Source: Spirochaetales bacterium (lineage in GTDB: Bacteria > Spirochaetota > Spirochaetia > DSM-27196 > SLST01). From it: a DNA stretch of 8,060 bases. How positions within the stretch are numbered: the first letter of the stretch is position 1; every line of letters starts with the position of its first letter. The stretch covers positions 1-8,060 of the forward strand of contig DAOWMR010000116.1 of assembly GCA_030642995.1 (NCBI GenBank). The letters are read 5' to 3'. The notes below the pieces were generated by a model. The model saw nothing but the letters and a program-made list of their open reading frames with translations. It was not told where the DNA came from and did no database searches. The position numbers and the translations under genes are program-made. Positions 1-5,201 of the stretch are shown piece by piece.

Positions 1-1
1 G

Positions 2-1021
2 GAAGGTTTCCCCGAAGCGGGGGAGGGCGACATTGAGTTTGAGCTTATCATTGGTCCCCCGCGTGAATACGACGGCTACGGCGATGACGACTACGGTGAC
101 GGGAGCGGGGATGGTCTGGAAACTGCCATCTGGTTTGACGAGTTCCGCAACCTCGCAATACCAATTCGCTACACGAGCGGAGGGTTCGTCATGCTGGGCA
201 GTGTCGGGGACGGCGTCACGCTATTCCGGATCACCACCGATGAACCCACTTCTATCAGTGCGGAGGTCCAGGTGGTCGGCGAGGCCCACGGCGATTCGGT
301 TATGTTCATCATTGATTCCAATGGCTTCATCATAGCCGAGGACGACGACGGCGGGATTGACGGCGGCTCCCTCGTCTATGACGCGTCCCTTGATCAGCCG
401 GGCGAATACTACATCGCGGTCACATCATTCCCGAATTGGCCGAACCGGGACGACTTTGGATACGTCGAAGGCTTCCCGCGGGGCGGAGAGGGCGACTTTC
501 GGTTCAAGCTCACCGTTGGACCGCCGCGTGAATACGACTACGATGACGGAGACTTTGGCGGCGGGGAGCCGTACCCGGATGACGGGATTGGGGCCAACTG
601 CATCGAAGAGGTCGCACACTTCTCGCAATACATCCCGATCACCAACGGCCGGGGAATCGGTGCGGGAGAAGTTGGTGTCGGCTACTCGGCGTTTGAGCTT
701 GTTATAGATGAACCATCGTATGTGACCATCGAAGTTGTCGTTACCGAGGTCAGACAGGGCGTTTCCTACGCGGACTCGGATTCAATGCTCTCCCTCTTTG
801 GCACGGACGGCCTGTGGTATGCGAGTGACCACGACGGAGGGCTGGAGGGCGCGAGCAGGATCGAGAGCGCATGGCTCTCGCAACCCGGCACATACTACGC
901 GATTGTGACTACCTTCCCGAATGAACCTGAGACGGAGTACGGGTTCTTTTCCATCTTGCACCCGGCCGGCGAGAGCAACATCGCGTTTGATCTCGTCGTG
1001 CGAACCGACTTCGCGGCACAG
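2..1021 (+). repeat. Tandem in-frame domain repeat, period about 155-162 codons
   Basis: The segment starting at 2 (EGFPEAGEGDIEFELIIGPP, then REYD) recurs at 467 (EGFPRGGEGDFRFKLTVGPP, then REYD). That is exactly 465 bp later, and the nucleotide match is still obvious. A third, more diverged copy (HPAGESNIAFDLVV) lies near 959 and ends the protein. The linker after each of the first two copies is acidic and Gly-rich, but its residues are not conserved. This looks like old internal duplication of a domain rather than a recent DNA repeat. Confidence 0.85.
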
Positions 1022-1024
1022 TAA
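2..1024 (+). CDS. C-terminal part of a modular, probably secreted protein with PPC-like beta domains (5' end outside window)
   Basis: The frame is open from the window edge to TAA at 1022-1024, giving 340 residues; the real start lies upstream. An ATG at 191 exists, but the frame before it encodes a clear copy of the same repeat, so it is internal. The protein holds the tail of one module, one complete module and a C-terminal module. Each complete module has the pattern of bacterial pre-peptidase C-terminal (PPC-like) domains: an Asp-rich turn (DDDGG near 346-360, DHDGG near 830-842) followed by a PGEYYIAV or PGTYYAIV strand (about nt 400-423 and 884-907). Modules are joined by acidic Gly/Asp/Tyr linkers (nt 62-115 and 527-586). 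PPC domains usually sit in exported proteins, so export is likely, but the signal peptide would be outside the window. No catalytic domain is visible. One Cys occurs, in the last module. An intrinsic terminator follows about 50 bp after the stop. Function is unknown; a cell-envelope or extracellular role is inferred. Confidence 0.85.
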   Translation, partial: EGFPEAGEGDIEFELIIGPPREYDGYGDDDYGDGSGDGLETAIWFDEFRNLAIPIRYTSGGFVMLGSVGDGVTLFRITTDEPTSISAEVQVVGEAHGDSVMFIIDSNGFIIAEDDDGGIDGGSLVYDASLDQPGEYYIAVTSFPNWPNRDDFGYVEGFPRGGEGDFRFKLTVGPPREYDYDDGDFGGGEPYPDDGIGANCIEEVAHFSQYIPITNGRGIGAGEVGVGYSAFELVIDEPSYVTIEVVVTEVRQGVSYADSDSMLSLFGTDGLWYASDHDGGLEGASRIESAWLSQPGTYYAIVTTFPNEPETEYGFFSILHPAGESNIAFDLVVRTDFAAQ

Positions 1025-1038
1025 GCTTGAGCAACGGT

Positions 1039-1057
1039 CGGCGGCATCCAGCCGCCG
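1039..1057 (+). other. 7-bp perfect hairpin after the stop codon
   Basis: CGGCGGC (1039-1045) pairs perfectly with GCCGCCG (1051-1057) across a 5-nt loop, ATCCA. It lies 15 bp after the stop of the modular protein gene and has no T-run, so it is not a terminator by itself. It may stabilise the mRNA 3' end or add to the terminator that follows. Confidence 0.45.
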
Positions 1058-1073
1058 GATGAACTGACAATCT

Positions 1074-1109
1074 CGGCCGCGCTAACCCCATGGCGCGGCC
1101 GTTTTCCTT
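1074..1109 (+). terminator. Rho-independent terminator of the modular protein gene
   Basis: CGGCCGCGC (1074-1082) pairs perfectly with GCGCGGCCG (1093-1101), a 9-bp GC-only stem with a 10-nt loop. TTTTCCTTT follows directly at 1102-1110. It sits 50 bp after the TAA and before the tRNA gene, so it should separate the two transcription units. The T-run is interrupted by two C residues. On the other strand there is no T-run, so it works in the + direction only. Confidence 0.8.
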
Positions 1110-1136
1110 TACAGCGCCTATTGAATTTGCTACTTT
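1108..1136 (+). promoter_or_regulatory. Possible sigma70-type promoter for tRNA-Cys
   Basis: TTTACA (1108-1113, 5 of 6 to the -35 consensus) and TACTTT (1131-1136, 3 of 6 to the -10 consensus) are separated by 17 bp. They would start transcription about 20 nt before the tRNA. The -10 match is poor. The call rests mainly on correct geometry and on the need for a promoter between the upstream terminator and the tRNA. The -35 box overlaps the terminator T-run. Confidence 0.3.
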
Positions 1137-1163
1137 GTCAAACGCGAAGCAAGCGACAATCAG

Positions 1164-1236
1164 GGCGCCGTACCCAAGTGGCTAAGGGAGAGGTCTGCAA
1201 AACCTCCATTCACCGGTTCGAATCCGGTCGGCGCCT
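1164..1236 (+). tRNA. tRNA-Cys (anticodon GCA)
   Basis: A full cloverleaf can be drawn. The acceptor stem is GGCGCCG (1164-1170) with CGGCGCC (1229-1235). The anticodon stem is GAGGT (1190-1194) with ACCTC (1202-1206), and the 7-nt loop CTGCAAA has anticodon GCA at 1197-1199. The T stem is ACCGG (1212-1216) with CCGGT (1224-1228), and its loop TTCGAAT is canonical. The discriminator base is U (1236), the usual identity base of tRNA-Cys. The 3' CCA is not encoded and must be added enzymatically. The D arm has a short CCC/GGG stem. The gene stands alone and is not part of a tRNA cluster. Confidence 0.96.
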
Positions 1237-1399
1237 CTAAACACTGAGATTGCGGCCGGGCAGTTTCGCTTCCTGCGAAACTGCATGTTCGAACGAGCAG
1301 AGCGAGTGAGAACGCGCCTCTATGCCCCAGGATGGGGCCATCAATGGCAAGCCGGGGCTCGTTCCTCGCCTCCGGTCGGCAGTGCGAACCTTGCGAGAG
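1237..1399. other. Non-coding, highly structured stretch between tRNA-Cys and the cupin gene
   Basis: No convincing gene is seen, but several perfect inverted repeats are. (a) GCAGTTTCGC (1260-1269) pairs with GCGAAACTGC (1275-1284), a 10-bp stem with a 5-nt loop and no T-run. (b) GAACGAGC (1291-1298) pairs with GCTCGTTC (1357-1364) and encloses (c). (c) GCCCC-AGGAT-GGGGC (1324-1338). (d) CTCGC (1365-1369) pairs with GCGAG (1393-1397). It could be a structured RNA trailing the tRNA transcript, a dispersed intergenic repeat, or the 3' UTR of the leftward cupin mRNA. A 44-codon frame at 1285-1419 runs through it on the + strand, but it has no ribosome site and overlaps the cupin 3' end, so I do not call it a gene. 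Confidence 0.5.
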
Positions 1400-1762
1400 T
1401 CAGAGAATTCGCGGCGTAAAGACGTCGTAGACGTACAGGTCTTCGACGATGTCGAAGATCTCGTGCTCCACCTTGGCAGGGGCCGTGATTTGGGCGCCTG
1501 GGCCGATCTCGAATACTTCCGAACCAACGCGCATCCGGGCTCTCCCGGATAACACATAGAGGTTGTCGTCTTCCCGTTCGTGAACATGTGGCGGCACCAC
1601 CGCTTTGCTTCGGACGCGAACGATGGCGATGCTGTCCTCATGATCGCCTGTATCGCGCGATCTCAGCTTCTTCAGCTCCACGCCGGGCAGGCCGGCCGGG
1701 TGTAGTTCCCATTCAACATCACGCTCATTCACCATATATGGCACTTTGTTCTCGATCTCCAT
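1400..1762 (-). CDS. Small single-domain cupin protein
   Basis: This is 120 residues from the ATG at 1762; a GTG directly before it (1765) could add one residue. It is a single conserved beta-barrel of the cupin_2 type. Motif 1 is PPHVH...G with H59, H61 and G73; the usual metal-binding Glu position is Asp66. Motif 2 is G89...P95...H100, with Asp104 where Asn is common. H59, H61, D66 and H100 therefore form a likely metal site. It has no signal peptide or membrane segment, so it is cytosolic. Family members include isomerases, dioxygenases and small-molecule sensors, and the substrate here cannot be told. It starts 40 bp after the Nudix stop on the same strand, so it may be cotranscribed. No Shine-Dalgarno site is visible; an extended -10-like sequence lies 6 nt before the ATG, which would give a nearly leaderless mRNA. 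No T-run terminator is seen after the stop. Confidence 0.88.
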   Translation of the reverse strand: MEIENKVPYMVNERDVEWELHPAGLPGVELKKLRSRDTGDHEDSIAIVRVRSKAVVPPHVHEREDDNLYVLSGRARMRVGSEVFEIGPGAQITAPAKVEHEIFDIVEDLYVYDVFTPRIL

Positions 1763-1768
1763 CACACG

Positions 1769-1799
1769 ATCATACCAGCAAATACACGGGGCATGTCGA
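1769..1799 (-). promoter_or_regulatory. Possible extended -10 promoter for the cupin gene
   Basis: Read on the minus strand, TCGACA (1799-1794, 5 of 6 to -35) is followed after 19 bp by TATGAT (1774-1769, 5 of 6 to -10), and a TG element one base upstream makes TGGTATGAT. Transcription would begin at or next to the cupin ATG (1762). The 19-bp spacer is long, so the extended -10 is the stronger part of the call. Confidence 0.4.
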
Positions 1800-1802
1800 C
1801 AC

Positions 1803-2420
1803 TCAACGTTCCGATTCCCACCGCTTCAGGCGTGTCTCGTAGTCCAGACCATCGGCACGATACCGCTGATACCAGTCCAGCGCGGCCAGCATGATGGCAT
1901 GCTCGTGGAAGTCCGGACGCACGAGATCGACGATCTCGGTTACCGGAACAAGCTCGGCATCCAGACGTTCATTCTCGTCGAGGTTCTGGCCGCCGTTCTT
2001 GTGGGCGCCGATCGCCACATAGGTGAACGCCGAGTTGGACATGAACGCGGGGTTCGGGTTGACCTTACCGATAAGACACGCGGACTCGGCCGCGTAGCCG
2101 GTCTCCTCCTCGAGTTCCCGCAGAGCCGCGGCTTCCGGACGCTCACCGGGATCAACGATCCCGCCGGGAAACTCGATTGTGATCGATTGACTGCCGTGTC
2201 GATACTGGCGGGCCATGACAAAACACTCCACGCCGTCATTCCGGGTGACCGGTGCGATGATATTGCACCAGTCCGGTGAATCGACCAGGAAATAGTCGGT
2301 CTCTGCGCCATCGGCGGCCCGACGACGTGAGCTCAATACCGAGAATACATGTGCGTCCAGCAGGGTTCGACGGTCGATCTCTTCCCAGACGAGGTGCTTA
2401 TGCTGATTGTTGTTTGTCAT
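1803..2420 (-). CDS. Nudix hydrolase, ADP-ribose pyrophosphatase-like
   Basis: This is 205 residues from the ATG at 2420, chosen because AAGGTG lies 7 nt upstream and the length suits the family. A GTG at 2477 would add 19 unconserved-looking residues. The Nudix box is complete and canonical: G87-x5-E93-x7-R101-E102-L-E-E105-E106-T-G108-Y109, which binds Mg2+ and hydrolyses a nucleoside diphosphate linked to another group X. A proline (P124) lies 15 residues after the box within NPNPAFMSN, the position typical of ADP-ribose pyrophosphatases. The N-terminal half has the EFPGGIVDPGE lead-in common to these enzymes. It is a cytosolic, housecleaning-type enzyme that probably cleaves ADP-ribose to AMP and ribose 5-phosphate, but the exact substrate is inferred. 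The gene lies 56 bp after the kamA-like stop and 40 bp before the cupin start, all on the same strand, so one transcript is likely. Confidence 0.92.
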   Translation of the reverse strand: MTNNNQHKHLVWEEIDRRTLLDAHVFSVLSSRRRAADGAETDYFLVDSPDWCNIIAPVTRNDGVECFVMARQYRHGSQSITIEFPGGIVDPGERPEAAALRELEEETGYAAESACLIGKVNPNPAFMSNSAFTYVAIGAHKNGGQNLDENERLDAELVPVTEIVDLVRPDFHEHAIMLAALDWYQRYRADGLDYETRLKRWESER

Positions 2421-2427
2421 TAGAGCA

Positions 2428-2433
2428 CACCTT
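2428..2433 (-). promoter_or_regulatory. Ribosome binding site that fixes the Nudix start
   Basis: AAGGTG on the minus strand lies 7 nt before the ATG at 2420. It is the clearest Shine-Dalgarno-like site in the window and the reason for preferring this ATG over the upstream GTG at 2477. Confidence 0.6.
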
Positions 2434-2454
2434 ATCGACCATAGCCACTCGTGA

Positions 2455-2481
2455 CCAGTAGTGTTCTGACTGGACACTACT
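2455..2481 (-). promoter_or_regulatory. Overlapping inverted repeats at the kamA-Nudix junction
   Basis: AGTAGTGT (2457-2464) and ACACTACT (2474-2481) form a perfect 8-bp inverted repeat around a 9-nt loop, and it contains the stop codon of the kamA-like gene. A second pair, CCAGT (2455-2459) with ACTGG (2469-2473), overlaps it, so the two hairpins cannot form together. There is no T-run on either strand, which argues against an intrinsic terminator. It could modulate readthrough or mRNA processing between the two genes, or be a protein-binding operator. The function is unknown. Confidence 0.4.
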
Positions 2482-3541
2482 CCCTGGGATAGTGATACAT
2501 CTCTCCGTTGTCTGCGCGGAGTTGATACCCATTCTCGTCCTCGCCAACGAGGGCAGAGGGTTCCAGCGGGACCTTGCCGGCCCCGCCCGGGATGTCCACG
2601 GCAAATACGGGCATTGCGAGGCCGGAGAGCCGGCGCCTCAGCTCGGCTACGATCCCGAGCGCTCGCTCAAGATTCACTCTGAAATGGGCCGTCCCCGGCG
2701 CCAGATCGCCCTGGAAGAGGTAATAGGGCTTCACGCGCAATCGAACGAGCGCAGTGAAGAGCTCTTCCAGAACCTCTGCGTCATCGTTCACACCCGCAAG
2801 AAGGACCGTCTGGTTGATAACCGGCAAGCCGGCGTCGGCGAGGGCGCCCAGCGCGTGCGATGCTTCGGCGTCGAGCTCGTTCGGATGGTTTACCTGAAGA
2901 ACAACCCAGAGGGGCGCATGCGCCCGCAGCAGCCGCGTGAGTTCTGTCGTTACCCGGAGCGGCATCACAACGGGCATCCGCGTCGCAACCCGAAAGACGA
3001 TGCCGGGTCGGGCTCGTCTAGCGGCATCCAGGATATCAGCAAGCGCACCGTCACCGAGCATGAGGGCGTCGCCGCCCGAAAGTATGAGCTCACGGACCCC
3101 TGAGTGCGCCGCGAGATAGCTCTCCACCGCGCTGAGTTCTTCCGTAGAGATCGCGCCGTGTGATCCGTCGGTGAAGCGAGACCGAAAGCAGTAGCGGCAG
3201 TGGACCGCACACTGGTCGGTAACGAGCAGGAGCGCGCGATCGGGGTGTCGATGGATCAGCCGCGGGAGTGGGGAGTGATGCTCTTCGCCGAGCGGATCCG
3301 CGAGTTCGTACGGCAGCGTCTCGAACTCGGCGGCCGTGGGAATGAACTGGCGGCGCAGGGGGGTGTCAGTATCGGCCATGCGACGCGCAACCGCCGGCGG
3401 CACCTTCAGCGACAACCGGCCGTGTGTTTCCGGCGCCGTAAAGAACCGGCGCTCGTCGTCGGTGAGATCCAGACAGTCGGGCAGCCCAGAGACATCGGTA
3501 ATGGTTCTCGCAAGGTCACTCCGCCAGGACGATTCGGCCAT
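2477..3541 (-). CDS. KamA-family radical SAM lysine 2,3-aminomutase (free lysine or EF-P lysine, EpmB-like)
   Basis: This is 354 residues from the ATG at 3541; a TTG at 3550 would add three. The radical SAM cluster motif CAVHCRYC gives C111, C115 and C118 for the [4Fe-4S] cluster, and ILSGGD (153-158) is the SAM-contacting strand. PGGAGK (318-323) supplies K323 as the PLP-binding lysine. R120, D279 and D316 match the residues that hold the carboxylate and epsilon-amino group of lysine in clostridial lysine 2,3-aminomutase, so the substrate is probably a lysine or lysyl group and not glutamate. The protein ends about 30 residues after the PLP lysine and lacks the C-terminal Cys cluster that binds zinc in long KamA enzymes. 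In this, and in its N-terminal 90 residues (KVPPAVARRM, LRRQF), it resembles E. coli EpmB, which makes beta-lysine for elongation factor P modification. EpmA and EF-P genes are not in the window, so the role stays open. It is divergent from ravA across 92 bp and is first in a likely operon with the Nudix and cupin genes. No clear Shine-Dalgarno site is seen. Confidence 0.9.
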   Translation of the reverse strand: MAESSWRSDLARTITDVSGLPDCLDLTDDERRFFTAPETHGRLSLKVPPAVARRMADTDTPLRRQFIPTAAEFETLPYELADPLGEEHHSPLPRLIHRHPDRALLLVTDQCAVHCRYCFRSRFTDGSHGAISTEELSAVESYLAAHSGVRELILSGGDALMLGDGALADILDAARRARPGIVFRVATRMPVVMPLRVTTELTRLLRAHAPLWVVLQVNHPNELDAEASHALGALADAGLPVINQTVLLAGVNDDAEVLEELFTALVRLRVKPYYLFQGDLAPGTAHFRVNLERALGIVAELRRRLSGLAMPVFAVDIPGGAGKVPLEPSALVGEDENGYQLRADNGEMYHYPRE

Positions 3542-3594
3542 GACGTACAACTATCACAATCGGGGCCGGGGAACAACGGTTGCACCCACTCAGC

Positions 3595-3624
3595 TTGACA
3601 TGCATACCGGCACCGCCGAACAAT
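3595..3624 (+). promoter_or_regulatory. Possible promoter of ravA-viaA
   Basis: A perfect -35 box TTGACA (3595-3600) is followed after 18 bp by AACAAT (3619-3624, 4 of 6 to -10). It lies in the 92-bp gap (3542-3633) between the divergent kamA-like and ravA genes. Transcription would start near 3631, leaving a leader of only a few bases before the ravA ATG at 3634. GGGG (3625-3628) would be the only Shine-Dalgarno-like sequence. The -10 match is modest. Confidence 0.4.
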
Positions 3625-3633
3625 GGGGCCACC

Positions 3634-5199
3634 ATGTACGAACGCATGAATCGACTGATCGCCGCACTGACGACCGGCCTCCACGAGCGCGACGCGGCGG
3701 TGAGGCTGGGGCTTCTCGCCTCCATGGCGGGGGAGAGCATGTTCCTGCTCGGACCGCCGGGAGTGGGCAAGAGCCTGATTGCACGACGGCTGCAGATGGT
3801 GTTCAAGGATGCGAAGAGTTTCAGCTACCTCATGGGTCGATTCAGCACGCCGGACGAGGTGTTTGGGCCGCTCTCCATCCGGCGGCTCAAGCAGGACGAC
3901 CGGTACGAACGGGTTACCACCGATTACCTGCCCGATGCCGATGTGGTGTTCCTGGACGAGATCTGGAAGGCGAGCGCGCCAATCCGGAACGCGCTGCTGA
4001 CCGCCCTGAATGAACGGCTCTACCGCAACGGATCACAGGAGATGGAACTGCCGCTCAAGGTGTTCATCGGCGCGTCCAATGAACTTCCGGAAAACGACGA
4101 AACGGCTGTGGCGTTCTGGGATCGATTTTTGATCCGACTGGTGCTCGGCCAGATTGAAAGTGCCGAGGCGTTCCGGAGCCTCGTGAACGACACGCGCGAT
4201 GTCTACGCCGATGTTGTCCCCGCGCAGGACAAGATCTCGCGCGAAGAGTATGCGACGTTTCAGGAAGCATTGCTGGAGGTGGAGGTGCCCGAGTCCGTCG
4301 GCACGCTCCTCATAGCGGTGCGGGACCGATTGCGAGCTGATGGGACGGGCGCCGAGGATGCGGCTGCAGGTCACTACGTTTCCGACCGGCGGTGGAAGAA
4401 GATCGTTCACCTCCTCCGGGCGAGTGCGTTGCTGCACGGAAGAAACGAAGTCCAACCGCTTGATTGCGCCATCATCCGTCACTGTGTCTGGAATGCACAG
4501 GGTGAGCGCGACGCATCCGATCAGATCGTGAGGGATGCACTCGCAAGCCACGCGGGAAGCCCTGCTCTCATCGAGAGTTTCACGCAGAAGATTGCGGCCC
4601 TCGAAGAGCGGCTTCTCTCCGGATCGGTCGAGGTGATTGACGAGGAGGCGACCGAGCCAACCGTCTATCGCGAAGAGTACTACCGCCTCATGGATCCAGA
4701 CAACGGTGGTGAGGATGCCGTCCGCGGCGGGGACAAATCAATCCAGGTTCTCATCTGGCACGGCGATGTTGATGAGTTGACCCTCGGTTCCACGGGTGAA
4801 ATGGACTTGTTCCGATACGACGACAAGGATCAGCTCGTGGGATCTGAATTGGTTCCGGTCACCCGGACGGCACAGTGGTTGCTGGAAATTGACGAGCGGG
4901 AATGGGAGATTGAGACTGAGCGCCGCAACACTACAACCACCCGATCACGGGAGATCGAGCGGGGCGCGCGGGAATCGATGATTGCCCAAGCACAGGAGAT
5001 CATCATGGATATCCGCTCTGCAACCGATCGTTTGCTGGCTGAACGTAACGCAACCGACGACCAGGCGCGCTCACACCTCTTCGTTGTCCGGGACTACGCA
5101 AAGATCGTCACCGACGCCATGGATAGCGCGGCCGAAGAGCTCGTCAAGGTCCGCCTTACGACAGAGCACCTGTTGTCGCACATCGAAGCCACGCCGTAG
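3634..5199 (+). CDS. ravA: RavA, MoxR-group AAA+ ATPase
   Basis: This is 521 residues from the ATG at 3634; an ATG at 3580 would add 18 residues not expected in RavA and would run through the putative promoter. The AAA+ core follows E. coli RavA closely from memory: LLGPPGVGKSLIARRL (Walker A, 38-53), YLMGRFSTPDEVFGPLSI (65-82), VVFLDEIWKA (Walker B, 104-113), GASNELPE (sensor 1, N149), DRFLIR (163-168) and YVSDRRWKK (sensor 2 region, 248-256). RavA is a cytosolic hexameric, chaperone-like ATPase that acts with ViaA; in E. coli it binds the lysine decarboxylase LdcI through its LARA domain and affects respiratory complexes and aminoglycoside sensitivity. Residues after about 320 (an Asp/Glu-rich stretch, a beta-rich part near 365-420, then a long charged helical tail 420-515) show no obvious LARA match, so the partner may differ. 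E. coli RavA is 498 residues. viaA follows after 2 bp. Confidence 0.93.
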   Translation: MYERMNRLIAALTTGLHERDAAVRLGLLASMAGESMFLLGPPGVGKSLIARRLQMVFKDAKSFSYLMGRFSTPDEVFGPLSIRRLKQDDRYERVTTDYLPDADVVFLDEIWKASAPIRNALLTALNERLYRNGSQEMELPLKVFIGASNELPENDETAVAFWDRFLIRLVLGQIESAEAFRSLVNDTRDVYADVVPAQDKISREEYATFQEALLEVEVPESVGTLLIAVRDRLRADGTGAEDAAAGHYVSDRRWKKIVHLLRASALLHGRNEVQPLDCAIIRHCVWNAQGERDASDQIVRDALASHAGSPALIESFTQKIAALEERLLSGSVEVIDEEATEPTVYREEYYRLMDPDNGGEDAVRGGDKSIQVLIWHGDVDELTLGSTGEMDLFRYDDKDQLVGSELVPVTRTAQWLLEIDEREWEIETERRNTTTTRSREIERGARESMIAQAQEIIMDIRSATDRLLAERNATDDQARSHLFVVRDYAKIVTDAMDSAAEELVKVRLTTEHLLSHIEATP

Positions 5200-5201
5200 G
5201 A

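Noticed and set aside
1260..1284. The 10-bp hairpin after tRNA-Cys as an intrinsic terminator
   Set aside because: Neither strand has a T-run after the stem.
1371..1380. TCCGGTCGGC, identical to part of the tRNA-Cys T arm (1223-1232), as a possible integration site repeat
   Set aside because: Ten GC-rich bases 148 bp apart are too short for an att duplication, and no integrase or mobile cargo is present.
1285..1419. A 44-codon + strand frame starting with ATG in the structured stretch after tRNA-Cys
   Set aside because: It has no ribosome site, overlaps the 3' end of the cupin gene on the other strand, and its residues follow the inverted repeats. No family resemblance.
2477..2477. GTG at 2477 as the Nudix start, overlapping the kamA-like TAG
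   Set aside because: GGGAG lies only 2 nt before it, too close to work, and the extra 19 residues have no family support; the ATG at 2420 has a well-placed AAGGTG.
2492..3103. A 203-codon open frame on the + strand
   Set aside because: It is antisense to the well-supported radical SAM gene, has Arg/Gly-rich composition typical of a GC-rich shadow frame, and has no domain.
4033..4551. A 172-codon open frame on the - strand
   Set aside because: It is antisense to the ravA AAA+ core, which has all expected motifs.
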